Source of the DNA: Liquidambar formosana
Lineage: Eukaryota > Streptophyta > Magnoliopsida > Saxifragales > Altingiaceae
Reading direction: 5' to 3'
NCBI GenBank assembly: GCA_039720395.1
Contig: CM077827.1
Location: 21,604,375 to 21,668,374, forward strand
DNA: 64,000 nt
This document shows positions 1 through 9,987 of the stretch, piece by piece; position 1 is the stretch's first letter, and each line of letters starts with the position of its first letter. The position numbers were made by a program, and so were the translations under genes. Below the pieces are notes generated by a model. It did not search any database, had not been told where the DNA came from, and worked only from the letters and a program-made list of their open reading frames with translations.

Positions 1-581
1 TACTTAAAAATGTTGAGTAATGAGTGCTTTATGGTTTGTTTATAGGGCATGGACTATTCTCAAAGGACAAAAGTACCATCATTAGTGATTCTTATCGCAT
101 GATCTGAATCATACCATACAGGTATTACTAAATTTTTTTTTTCCTAGTTTTATATGGTGTGCTTATTCTACAAAAATAATTTGAATTCTTTGCCCTCTTC
201 TACTTCACATCATTTTCATCTGTGAATTGACTTTGGAGTTGCTAGATAATTGATCTGATTTATGTATTCTAATAATAGCTTAATGTACACTACTTACTAG
301 GGTAGTAATATAAAAATATTCTCATTTTTCCATAATTGGGTAAAAATAGAATTGGATAAGGTTTGGATATTGCATTTAAAAGGAATTTTATGGTCTTTGG
401 ATTGAAATCTTGTTGGTGTTGTCAAGAAAAAGAAAACAAGGAAAATAAGAAGCCATAAAGAAAGATTAGAGAGCTTGTTTAGGTTTGACAATAACTGGGT
501 GAAACAAGGGTGCTTTCATATTTGTGTTATTGATACGACAACACCTAAATATATTGATTTACAGCAAGGTGATGATAACCA
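1..581. other. AT-rich flank without a gene
   Basis: No convincing coding sequence is visible on either strand. The last ~50 bases (from about 528) match positions 11160-11210. They are the left part of a host repeat unit that is interrupted just after 581 by a large insertion and resumes at 5438. Confidence 0.6.
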
Positions 582-1899
582 TGTGAACCCAGGAAAACGG
601 CCCATATGAAAACAAAATGAGTCGCCACCTCATTTTTTAGGAAAAGAGGAAAACCTTAAAATGTTTTATTTTCCTAAAACAAGTAACTCCATGTTTAAAA
701 ATGGAAAGGCAAAAAAGTCTTTTTGAAAGCTAAAGATTATGAATTCGGAAGCTAAGTTATGATATGGGAAGGTTCTAGGCAAAGCCTATAAGCACCCATA
801 TCGTCCTAATCAGTCTCCTAATTTAATTGGGCTAAATTAATGTCTCACACACACAGAAATCAACATTTATCATTACAAGACATCATGCATATCATTAATC
901 TATCCATCCATCTACATAAACAAATAAAAGAGAAAATAGAAAAGGAAAGAAGAAAACTAGGATACTTAGTATCCTAGGGCCGACTTGAACATCAATTGAG
1001 TGCTTACGTACCTTGTATTGAACGTACAATGATTAAAGTCTACGTAGTTCGATTTAGAAAGGGTTATGACCTACTAATGACTTATGGTAAACCCTAAGTT
1101 TCCTTTCAAGAAAATATGGGAAGTTTCCAAAGTAAGACGATTCTGAAAAATGGACTTTAAAAGATATGTATGAGATTTCAATAAAAGATGGAAACCTTTT
1201 AGAAAATGAATTTTTTAAGGAAGGAAAAACCTAAAAGATTTACCATATCTCTTTATTATGAAATAACCCAAGGAGAGAAAAGGGAAAGAATAAAGAAGAA
1301 AAAAGGTATTTTCCATACCTACTTACCATTTGTAATATTCTCCAAGTGATAGTCAAAAGATGCCAAATAACCACCCTACTTTCAATAGAAAGACCTTTAC
1401 ACGTGCTAGAAACAATACCAAAGTAATAATAGAGAAATCTGGATAGAAACTATTAAGGCTCTAAATCATCCCAATAATCATGTTAATAACAAAAATTATG
1501 GAACAATGAAACCTTAATATGCTCCTATATGCAATGACTTAGCCTACATGCATAAGAAACTAGAAAAAAACATGCAAAAGACTAATACTATCATGGAAAC
1601 ATCATGTGACAACTAAGAATATGCAAAAAAATAAACAGAAAACTTTATGCAAAACAAACCCTAAACATGAATAAAAAGGATAATTATCTTTAGAAAGGAT
1701 AACTTCTCCAAAACCCTAGAAAATCCACTACATGAATGCAAACCTAGCATGATTCAAGTATATGTAATATATATAGAACAACCATGATGAGCAACAACTC
1801 AAAAATTTATGCAAAACATGCTATATGAAACTTGCATGAAATAAGGACAATGGAAACCCTAATCTCACAACTATGCCTAACAACCCATGAATAAACCCT

Positions 1900-1941
1900 A
1901 AAGCATGCTTAATACATCATAAAGCATGCTTAATACATCAT
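1900..1941. repeat. Tandem duplication of a 21-bp unit
   Basis: A 21-bp unit beginning AAAGCATGCTTAATAC occurs twice head to tail (1900-1920 and 1921-1941) inside the large LTR-like element. It is probably a replication-slippage product; no function is implied. Confidence 0.9.
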
Positions 1942-2457
1942 AAACAATCCCATTATCATGCATATTAACTCACAAAAGCATCAAACTTTGACAATAATAA
2001 TGATAATAGCATGCAATAGAACTTACATAAGAAAGAAACCCCTAATTTTCCAAATTTTAGGGTTAGGAATTATACATCTTGTAGAACCTCTTCTTGAAGT
2101 AGAGAGCTCTTCTTCTTCCTTTGCTAGGGTTAGTGGAACCCTCTTGTACTTCTCTCTCTCTCACAGAAAACTCTCTTTTAGGGTTTAGGTCCCAAGTGCA
2201 TAAGAAGTGCCTCCCTTAAGGCTGAACATAGCTAAGTATTTCTAGGGATCAGCTCTCCTAAATCAATGGACAAGATTAATTTATTAAATAATGATCCAAG
2301 GGCTATTAGAGACTCTTTTGGGGCTCAAGACACTCAAAGTTACCAAAAAATTAGAAAGAAAGACTTGTGGAGGTAGAAAAATAAGTAAAAAATGGAAGAA
2401 AATCGCAAAAACCCTAAAAAATGGCAGAGTACCTTGGCTAACCACCTAGGGCTGGGC

Positions 2458-2761
2458 TGTTGGGAATCAAACTAGAAGAAAAACAAAGTGCGGAATGAAT
2501 TAAATAACAAAACTTTTTCTAATTGATTCTATAGCCCATTAATCTAACTATGCTTCAATACGAACATAAACCCTAATTACAAGAGGGTAGAATTACTTAT
2601 AGTATTAAAGTCTTCTTCCTTTACTCCAAGTTTTTGATTCTTAGACAACAGTGAATGAGCAATCCAATTGTATTGCCTCCAATAGTATCCACACCTAGCT
2701 TGAGCTTTTAGTCCTTTCTTCTTTCTTCCTTGTTCTTGCTAGAGGTGGAGAAGAGAAGAGA

Positions 2762-2799
<38 letters not shown>

Positions 2800-4125
2800 C
2801 CTTTTTGGTTTGGACAGCTAAGGCTTGGGAATCCTCAACTTGTGATGATGTCACACATCATGTGAGGCTATATATAGCCTCCACTAGGGCCGGCCAAGGG
2901 GGGGAATCCAATTCCAAATAGAGTTATGTGTAATTTCCCTAAATTACACATTAACCCCTCTAGTTTATATCCTATACAAACTTGCCCTTAAGAACTATTC
3001 TTTTATTCACTCATACCCTTTCTCTCATAGACTTTAAAGCTCTCTTAGCATGATTAGTGTGTGACCTATTGGGTTCACATCATCAAGTAGTAGGAATAGC
3101 ACAAGGTGTACACAGTGGAACTCTTCCATTAAGGGTCTAATTGGAACTCCTTCCAATTCCCTAATTGATTATAACTCATTTATATCAATTAGGACTTCTA
3201 CTAACCATGAGTAACACCTAGCATATGGCTCATGATGTTGTCCTTAATGAGGTAAATTGTTATCTTACATAGAACCCTTCTGTTATAGTTTATAGGTTAC
3301 AATTACATTCATCCATCTAAACAATGTCTCCAATTGAACTGATAGGACATGGAAGTCTGTTAAGTCCTTAGTTCAATTACTTTATACTCAATCATGAATA
3401 TCAACTCAATAATGAACTTATGGAAACTCCTTTCATATTCATTCTACCATGGGCCCATAGGTTTAATGAGTTATATCAATGAATGATATATGAAACATTC
3501 TCTCATTTTTTCCTGATAGTGATGGATTCCTTATTGATCACTCACATGTCTTCACACACATAGCAATAGGGCCAATGAACTTAGTCTTATCAGATTTCTA
3601 AACCTATATGCATAAGACAACTATGGTGTCTCAGGTCTAAGGATTACTTGTACCATTATAACTATGAGAAACTGATTGACAGGTAGGTTAAAAATCCATT
3701 CAGTTTATCTCATATCTTTGGTCACATTCAGTGTACCTATTCTTATAATAGGCACCTCTTGTTAATTGTAGTGTCTCCACACAAATAGCTTGAGACTAGC
3801 TATCCTCCTAAAGAGTCAACCTAACAAGTGCTAGTCCTATGGTTCACTACTGTCCATCATAGTGAACCTTTAACTAGGAATGTTTTAGGAAGTTTAGTAC
3901 AGAGATATATTTACAGTTTCAAAATTACAACTCTTTATAATTTAATATTCTCAACTCTAACTCCATGGACATATTATGTCAATATAAATGATGTATATAA
4001 ACATAATAGAATAAGCCCTTTTATTAAATCAATAATAAATATGACATTCATAAATGAAATCAATTGATTGTTCCTAATCCCTAAACAATCATCTCTATGA
4101 TTGGATCTAGGGCATAATCCTAACA
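2458..4125. mobile_element. Solo LTR nested in the larger element
   Basis: The segment starts TGTTGGGAATC and ends ATAATCCTAACA. The ends are inverted (TGTTGGGA against TGTTAGGA) and have the TG..CA form of LTRs. A perfect 5-bp target duplication TGGGC flanks it (2453-2457 and 4126-4130). Inside are a (GA)n tract and no protein domain, so this is a 1668-bp solo LTR left by LTR-LTR recombination. The TGTTGGGAATC start resembles long Copia LTRs of the Angela/SIRE type, but that assignment is inference. Confidence 0.8.
2755..2797. repeat. (GA)n microsatellite
   Basis: An uninterrupted AG dinucleotide run follows GAGAA-type repeats within the solo LTR. It makes a spurious Arg/Glu-rich open frame (2730-2921) that is not a gene. 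Confidence 0.95.
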
Positions 4126-4580
4126 TGGGCGGCTAACCACCCAGCCGCCCAGCCTTAGGTGGTCACTTGAGGGCTCTGTCGGCAATTGCCTTATTTGCTC
4201 TCTTTTAACTTCCAAGAGTGTTTCGAGGGTCAAACGAAGTCTGATTTTGACGAAACGAAAGCCAAAATGACCATGCTTTGAAAAGGAACACATTTTTAAA
4301 CATTTTAGAATAAAAATTCTTAACCATAGGTGCATCGTTAGGTTTTACAAAGACGGTTAACCGCTATGCACCATTGTCACAAAACTTAGGTATTCACACA
4401 GGGTTGCACCAAATGCTTTCCAAATCAAAATTCAACCTTTTGAAACATATTTTAGAATGAAATTAAGACTAATTAAAGTCAAATGAGAAAGAATTAAGTG
4501 AAAATTATGAGCCAACTTGAGCTAGCCAAGAGATGGTCTTTTAGCCAACTTGAATCCTTATGAACCAAATTAATTCTAAA

Positions 4581-5125
4581 CTAAGAAGCACGGACACGGA
4601 CACGCGACACGGTTACGACACGACACGGATATTCCGACACGGCAATTTCTAAAAAACCCAAGAGACGACACGGCGGGGAAACGACAATAAATAAATAAAT
4701 TTATTTATTTATTTATTTATTGTCGTATCCCCGCCGTGTATATATATATATATATAGCATTATAGTTTTATAGTTTTATTTTTCAATTGAAAGATAGAAT
4801 TTAAAACAAAAATCACATAACAAAAAAAAAATTTGGGCTTTTGCAAAATCACCCCTCAATTGTTAAAAATAACTAAAATTACCCCCTTTAAAACAATTTA
4901 AATATATATTTTTTACCCTGTCGTGTCCGTTCCCGTGTCCCTGCTGTGTCCTTGCTGTGTCCCTCGCGTGTCCCTCCCGTGTCCGTCCCGTGTCCGAAAT
5001 TAATTTGATTTTTTTATTTTCCCGACACGTACGGAGCGTGTCGGACACGTGTTGGAGGCGTGTCGGAGCCATGTCCGTGTCCGACACAGCCACGACACTA
5101 TTTTCAGAGTGTCCGTGCTTCCTAG
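4581..5125. mobile_element. Non-autonomous hAT element (545 bp)
   Basis: A 17-bp terminal inverted repeat, CTAAGAAGCACGGACAC on the left and its complement with one mismatch on the right (5109-5125), is bounded by a perfect 8-bp target duplication ATTCTAAA (4573-4580 and 5126-5133). An 8-bp duplication is the hAT hallmark. The subterminal regions hold many short repeats of the CGTGTCC/ACACGG type, six or more around 4920-4995, which would be candidate transposase binding sites. The centre is a long hairpin (4669-4739). Open frames here are by-products of the repeats. Confidence 0.85.
4669..4739. repeat. Long near-perfect hairpin
   Basis: CACGGCGGGGAAACGACAAT followed by an ATAA/TTAT tetranucleotide run folds back onto ATTGTCGTATCCCCGCCGTG. 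The arms are about 33 bp with one mismatch and essentially no loop. It lies at the centre of the hAT element at 4581-5125 and is followed by a (TA)n run. Confidence 0.9.
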
Positions 5126-5437
5126 ATTCTAAACCATCAATTCATTAAATTAAACCTATAAATACCTCTTATGTATCAATATGAGATTCAATTGACAACT
5201 TAGAGATCATTTCAAGGTGAAATAGAGATGATATGACTTAAAAAACAAAAGTGCACTTAAAGTCGCAAAATCTCTTATTAACTATTGAAATCAACTCCAA
5301 ATCAAACCAAAATTCACATGCATCATCCATAATGCCTTAAAAACTCAATGCAAGAGACTAGACTAAAAAACAAAATAAAAACTTACATGAAATGATGACT
5401 TCTAACTATGGTGACAAAAATGGGGTGTGACAAACCA

Positions 5438-6004
5438 TAATTCACATGGTTATTTAGTGTATCTTGTATCTTATTGGTCATAACTTCTAGATCTAGACTC
5501 ACCATTGAAGCCTGAAATAAATTCTAGTGCCAAAGATTTTATCCAAAATTATTGGGCTATGACTTATGATTATGAAATTGTTTAGAGGAAATTAGCAATA
5601 ACCCCAGTTAGAAGAATGGCTTTAACAATAACTCCATTAAAAGATTATTTAACCTGTTAACCCCACATATTAGTATTTTTATTAACCACAAGGACATATT
5701 TTTTTTAAAGTCCACATATTACCTTAACAGGTTCCAACATAAGCCAATCACCACCGACATCTTCTCTAGCTCCATTGACCCATCTTCATCATCATCATTG
5801 GCTTCTCACCGGCCATTTGGACTATCGTTTGTCGCACCGTTTTGAACCATAAACCTAAATCATTTGCAATCACACTTGCAAATCCATCAATCGCCCCTAG
5901 CTTCTTCTGCCATCCAACCCCTAGCTTTATTCCCCCATCACATCACAGATCTACCCTCATAGATTTCCAGTCGAAAGTGGTAAGCACCGATATCATTGTG
6001 GAGC
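5438..6004. other. Right part of host repeat unit 1 and left end of a diverged element
   Basis: Positions 5438-5586 continue the host repeat unit interrupted at 581 and match 11210-11260 plus 16797-16915. From 5587 (GGAAATTAGC) a different sequence starts that appears to be the left end of the element closing at 11068. No gene is seen; a short frame at 5842-6033 has no recognisable content. Confidence 0.5.
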
Positions 6005-6008
6005 CTAG

Positions 6009-6507
6009 TGACACGGCCCGCGTGCGAGAATGACCCATGGAGGGTATTTATAGAAGGAAGTGGCTGACTCTCCTGCTTGGTGGAACATTCTAGAGTTCTC
6101 TAGGAGGCTCTAGACTTGTACATATGTAGAGACTTCTAGAATAGGGTCTAGAATAGTCTTTATCTAGAAAGTTCTATTGAGGAGGTGGGGGAAGCTTCTA
6201 GAGAATGCTCTAGAACTCTCCTAGCATTTATTATGTTCTAGAATAGTCCATAGGAGCCTATAAATAGGAGGTAGGCCTCATTTGGCCAAACCAACAGGTA
6301 GGAACTGGAAGAGATCCAAGCTTTGTTGCCCACAAGTGTTGTACAGCTTACATAGTGCAATACCAGTAGACTTTCCACAAGTGTCCGAATGTGCTGTCCT
6401 TCTTTCCAAGCTTAGAGGTGTCAAGTAGGCTTACTTAAGGGTTCACGGATAGGGCGTGAAGCTTAAGTGCCGCACAGGTGTTGGGTCGAAACATCAAGCC
6501 CGTGACA
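6009..6507 (+). repeat. 5' LTR (LTR 1) of the gypsy three-LTR cluster
   Basis: This LTR is 499 bp, starts TGACACGGCCC and ends CCCGTGACA, and is followed directly by a primer-binding site. CTAG precedes it (6005-6008) and also follows LTR 3 (9984-9987), giving at least a 4-bp target duplication around the whole cluster. A TATA box (CTATAAATAG, about 6258) lies in the second half. Upstream of it in U3 are many TTCTAGAA/TCTAGAA palindromes and GAANNTTC pairs that resemble heat-shock elements. Confidence 0.93.
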
Positions 6508-6508
6508 G

Positions 6509-6522
6509 TTGGTATCAGAGCC
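6509..6522 (+). other. Primer-binding site for initiator Met tRNA
   Basis: TTGGTATCAGAGCC follows LTR 1 after one base. It is the plant iMet-tRNA complementary site used by most plant LTR retrotransposons. A truncated copy (TTGGTATCAGA) follows LTR 2 at 9042. Confidence 0.9.
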
Positions 6523-6547
6523 AGGTTGAGCCAAAGTTGCAAGGCGT

Positions 6548-7272
6548 GTGACTAAGGCAAAGGCGGCGATGGCAAACACCTCTAACCTGACAGAAGAGCA
6601 TCTCAACAAGGAACGGGAGGACCTTCGCAACACTGGCAAGGGCATGAGGGACAAGTCGAAGGATAGGGTGTCATCTATGGAGGCACGGTTGGTCAAGATG
6701 GAGACAGCCGTGGCCGACATTGCAATGCGGCTCGAGGAGGACGTCCCAAGTCAGGCGACCCTTGAAGGCATGGTGGAGGACCTTAAAGGCGAGATGTTGG
6801 GAGCCTTGAACTCCATGGCTGACAAACTTCGATAGGAGGTCCAAAGGCCAATTGGATCGAGTGTTTGCGGAGCTGGCCTCATTCCGTGAGGAGATGAAGG
6901 AAATGAAGGGAGATTGGGCACTTTGCAAGGAGGCGGTGGTTAGTCGGGCTCACATGGTACATGGGGCGTCGAAGATAGAAGCTCTAAGGCCTAAGGCCTT
7001 TGATGGCAGGAGGGATGCAAAGGAGCTAGACACCTTCTTGTGGAACATCGAGAGGTACCTCCGACACATGGGTGTGGAGGACGATGCAGGGAAGATCTCT
7101 ACAGGCTAGCTTGTTCCTCACCGACAACGCTCTCTTGTGGTAGCGTCGACGGAGTTGCGAGATAGAACAAGGTACATTCACCCTTGAGACTTGGGAAGAT
7201 TTTAAGAAAGATATTAAGTTACACTTCTACCCCGAGAATGCCCGCTTTGAAGCAAAAGAGAAGTTAAGATGG
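6548..7272 (+). pseudogene. Broken gag N-terminal region of a Ty3/gypsy element
   Basis: The gag start (Met at 6548 or, more likely, 6569 in MANTSNLTEEH) encodes a charged, coiled-coil-like N-terminus. It stops at 6833-6835; a second frame (6852-7109) continues with a retrotransposon gag-like segment (LRPKAFDGRRDAKELDTFL, then WNIERYLRHMG). A third frame carries on from 7273. At least two frameshifts plus stops therefore separate pieces that were once a single gag protein. Confidence 0.8.
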
Positions 7273-8544
7273 TTGAAGCAAACGGGCACTGTTCGGGAAT
7301 ATGTCGCGGAACATAGTAATCTCTTGTTCGAAATTCCGGACATTAGTGAAGAGGATAAGTTTGTGTTCTTTATAAGTGGGCTCCAACCTTGGGCAAGGCA
7401 AGAGTTGCAATGGCGTGGGGTGCAGAACTTGTCTTCGGCTATAGCGGCTGTGGAGTCACTTATAGAGTTCAAGAAGAGTAATAGGAGACCCAAGGGGTGG
7501 GAGGATGGTGATAGCAATGGTGGGGGAGACAAGGATGCCGAGAGAAAGGCAAAATCGAGAAGGTCACCCTCGAGAAGGGACTCGAGGGGAGATAAGGGCA
7601 AGGATCTGTCCAAGCCTAGGGCGTGCTACTTTTGCGATGGACCGCACTTCTTGAGAGACTGTCCTAAGAGGGCGGCCCTAAATGCTTTGGCCAGGCGACA
7701 TGAGGAGCGACATGAGGAGGAAGAAGAGCCAACTGAGGAGGCAAGGGTGAGTTCTCTTCAGTTGTTCAATGCGGCGGAGGCCAAAGTGGAGAAACCAAAA
7801 GCTCCAACCAAGGGACTGGTATACATTGACACAATGGTGAAGGGGAAGACATCACGTGCCTTGGTGGTTGATACGGGGGCGACACATAACTTCCTAGACA
7901 TGAAGGAAGCCAAGAGGCTAGGCCTCGAAGTCACCAAAGAGAAGGGATTGCTGAAGGCAATCAACTCAGCTGCCAGGCCGACGGAGGGTGTAGCTTATGG
8001 GGTGAAGCTATACATCGGCGCGTGGAGTGGGTTGGTCGACTTCTCGGTGACGTATATTGACGATTACTCGATGGTGCTTGGGATGGACTTCTTTGACAAG
8101 GTAAAGGCCTTCTCTATTCCCTATGCCAATAGCATGTGCATAGCAGAAGAAAGAATGTCTTGTACGGTGCCGATGATCAGACAAGCCAATGCCAAGTCAA
8201 AGAAGATAACAGCCATGCAGCTCTTAGGAAAGGGGGAGACGTCAGACTTGGCGGCTTTGAAGGGAAAAGGGGATTCCCAAAAGTCAGCGCAAGTTATACA
8301 CAAAGAGCTGTCGAAGAAACCACTATTCCAGGGAATGGAAGTGGACGATATCCTGGCAGAAGGCGTGGTGCACAGGAAGGGAATGCCAGAGTATACGGAG
8401 TACTTGGTAAAGTGGAAAGGACTACCAGAGTCCAAGGCAACTTGGGAGCAAGGAGAATCTTTGTGGCGTTATACAGATCACATCAAGCGGTTCAAGGTAC
8501 GATTACGCGACGAGGACGTCGCAGGATTGGGTAGGGGAGAATGA
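7273..8544 (+). pseudogene. Gag C-terminus, zinc knuckle, protease and chromodomain in one open frame; polymerase and integrase absent
   Basis: This 423-codon frame starts within gag rather than at a true start. In order it has a retrotransposon gag segment (residues ~1-70), a basic stretch, a CX2CX4HX4C zinc knuckle in CYFCDGPHFLRDC (~118-130), an aspartic protease with active site VDTGATHNF (~199-207) and its flap region YIDDYSMVLGMDFF. About 100 residues later comes a C-terminal chromodomain, EYLVKWKGLPESKATWE (~376-392). Reverse transcriptase, RNase H and integrase, about 1000 residues in a normal chromovirus, are missing, yet the reading frame passes through. The stop codon TGA (8542-8544) is the first three bases of the next LTR, so the frame runs through the polypurine tract. 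The polyprotein would need enzymes from a complete relative. Confidence 0.85.
8529..8541 (+). other. Polypurine tract before LTR 2
   Basis: A purine-rich run (GGGTAGGGGAGAA) lies immediately upstream of the LTR 2 start at 8542, as expected for the plus-strand primer of reverse transcription. The equivalent before LTR 3 is at 9496-9507. Confidence 0.75.
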
Positions 8545-9040
8545 CACGACCCGCGCGCGAGAATGACCCATGGAGGGTATTTATAAAAGGAAGTGGCTGA
8601 CTCTCCTGCTTGGTGGAACATTCTAGAGTTCTCCAGGAGGCTCTAGACTTATACATATGTAGAGACTTCTAGAATAGGGTCTAGAATAGTCTTTATCTAG
8701 AAAGTTCTATTGAGGAGGTGGGGGAAGCTTCTAGAGAATGCTCTAGAACTCTCCTAGCATTTATTATCTTCTAGAATAGTCCATAGGAGCCTATAAATAG
8801 GAGGTAGGCCTCATTTGGCCAAGCCAACAGGTAGGAACTAGAAGAGATCCAAGCCTTGTAGCCCACAAGTGTTGTACAGCTTACATAGTGCAATACAAGT
8901 AGACTTTCCACAAGTGTCCGAGTGTGCTTTCCTTCTTTCCAAGCTTAGAGGTGTCGAGTAGGCTTACTTAAGGGTTCACGGATAGGGCGTGAAGTTTAAG
9001 TGCCGCATGGGTGTTGGGTCGAAACATCAAGCCCGTGACA
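8542..9040 (+). repeat. Middle LTR (LTR 2) of the cluster
   Basis: It is 499 bp, the same length as LTR 1 and nearly identical to it by eye, with the same TG..CA ends, TATA box (about 8791-8800) and TTCTAGAA-rich U3. It serves as 3' LTR for the first internal region and 5' LTR for the second. Confidence 0.93.
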
Positions 9041-9507
9041 GTTGGTATCAGACTTCTTTGACAAGGTAAAGGCCTTCCCTATTCCCTATGCCAATAGCTT
9101 GTGCATAGCAGAAGAAGGAATGTCCTGTATGGTGCCGATGATTAGACAAGCCAATACCAAGTCGAAGAAGATAACGGCCCATGCAGCTCTTAGGAAAGGG
9201 GGAGACGTTAGACTTGGCGACTTTGAAGGGAAAAGGGGATTCCCAAAAGTCAGCACAAGTTATACCCAAAGAGCTGTCGAAGAAACCACTATTCCAGGGA
9301 AAGGAAGTGGACGATATTCTGGCAGAAGGCGTGGTGCACAAGAAGGGAATGCCAGAATATACGGAGTACTTGGTAAAATGGAAAGGACTACCAGAGTCCA
9401 AGGCAACTTGGGAGCGAGAAGAGTCCTTGTGGCGTTACAAGGATCACATCAAGCGGTTCAAGGTGCGATTGCGCGATGAGGACGTCGCTGGATTGGGTGG
9501 GGGAGAA
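9041..9507 (+). pseudogene. Second, extensively deleted internal region (protease end plus chromodomain)
   Basis: The primer site is cut after TTGGTATCAGA and jumps straight to CTTCTTTGACAAGG, matching element 1 at 8089. The two parents share GA at the join, so the deletion has 2-bp microhomology. The rest parallels 8089-8541: the end of the protease region, the linker and the chromodomain (EYLVKWKGLPESKATWE; its TGA overlaps the LTR 3 start). One extra base near 9180 shifts the frame relative to element 1, so the chromodomain frame opens at 9181. Confidence 0.85.
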
Positions 9508-9983
9508 TGACACGGCCCACGCGTGAGAATGACTCATGAAGGGTATTTATAGGGGGAAATGGCTGACTCTCCTACTTGGTAGAAGATTCTAGAGTTCTCC
9601 AGGAGACTCTAGCCTTGTACATATGTAGAAGTTTCTAGAATAGGGTCTAGAATAGTCTTTATCTAGAAAGTTCTATTGAGGAGGTGGGAAGCTTCTAAGG
9701 AATGCTCTAGAACTCCCCTAGCATTTATTATGTTCTAGAATAGTCCATAGGAGCCTATAAAAGGAGGCAGGCCTCATTTGGCCAAACCATCCAAGCCTTG
9801 TAGCCTACAAAGAGTTGTAAAGCTTCCATAGTGTAATAGAAGCATACTTTCCACAAGTGTCCGAGTGTGTTTTCCTTCTTTCCAAGCTTAGAGGTGTCGA
9901 GTAGGCTTACTTAAGGGTTCACGGATAGGGCGTGAAGCTTAAGTGCCGCACGGGTGTTGGGTTGAAACATCGAGCCCGTGACA
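9508..9983 (+). repeat. 3' LTR (LTR 3) of the cluster
   Basis: It is 476 bp, with the same ends as LTR 1 and 2 but several small deletions (for example about 20 bp lost near 9790) and more substitutions, so it is not the matched partner of LTR 1. The TATA box is CTATAAAAGG (about 9756). CTAG follows at 9984-9987. Confidence 0.9.
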
Positions 9984-9987
9984 CTAG

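Larger units (their letters stand above)
582..5432. mobile_element. Large TG..CA insertion, probably a solo LTR of a Tat/Ogre-like Ty3 element, with two nested insertions
   Basis: The element begins TGTGAACCC and ends GGTGTGACA. It is flanked by a perfect 5-bp target duplication AACCA (577-581 and 5433-5437). Joining the two flanks recreates a sequence that matches the uninterrupted copy at about 11190-11260, an empty-site comparison that strongly supports the boundaries. Removing the nested solo LTR (2458-4125) and hAT MITE (4581-5125) leaves roughly 2.6 kb with no coding domain, which fits a solo LTR. Near its left end (about 617-800) it carries GAGTCGCCACC and GGAAGGTTCTAGGC. Related motifs lie at similar offsets in the element at 42301-43818, so the two probably belong to one family. 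Assignment to Tat/Ogre rests on LTR length and these motifs and is inference. Confidence 0.7.

Noticed and set aside
4863..5148. Open frames on both strands at the right end of the 545-bp hAT element
   Set aside because: They are translations of the CGTGTCC subterminal repeat array, not genes.
7227..7613. 128-codon minus-strand frame over gag (and similar at 8121-8435, 9048-9401)
   Set aside because: Antisense shadows of the gypsy gag and chromodomain frames.
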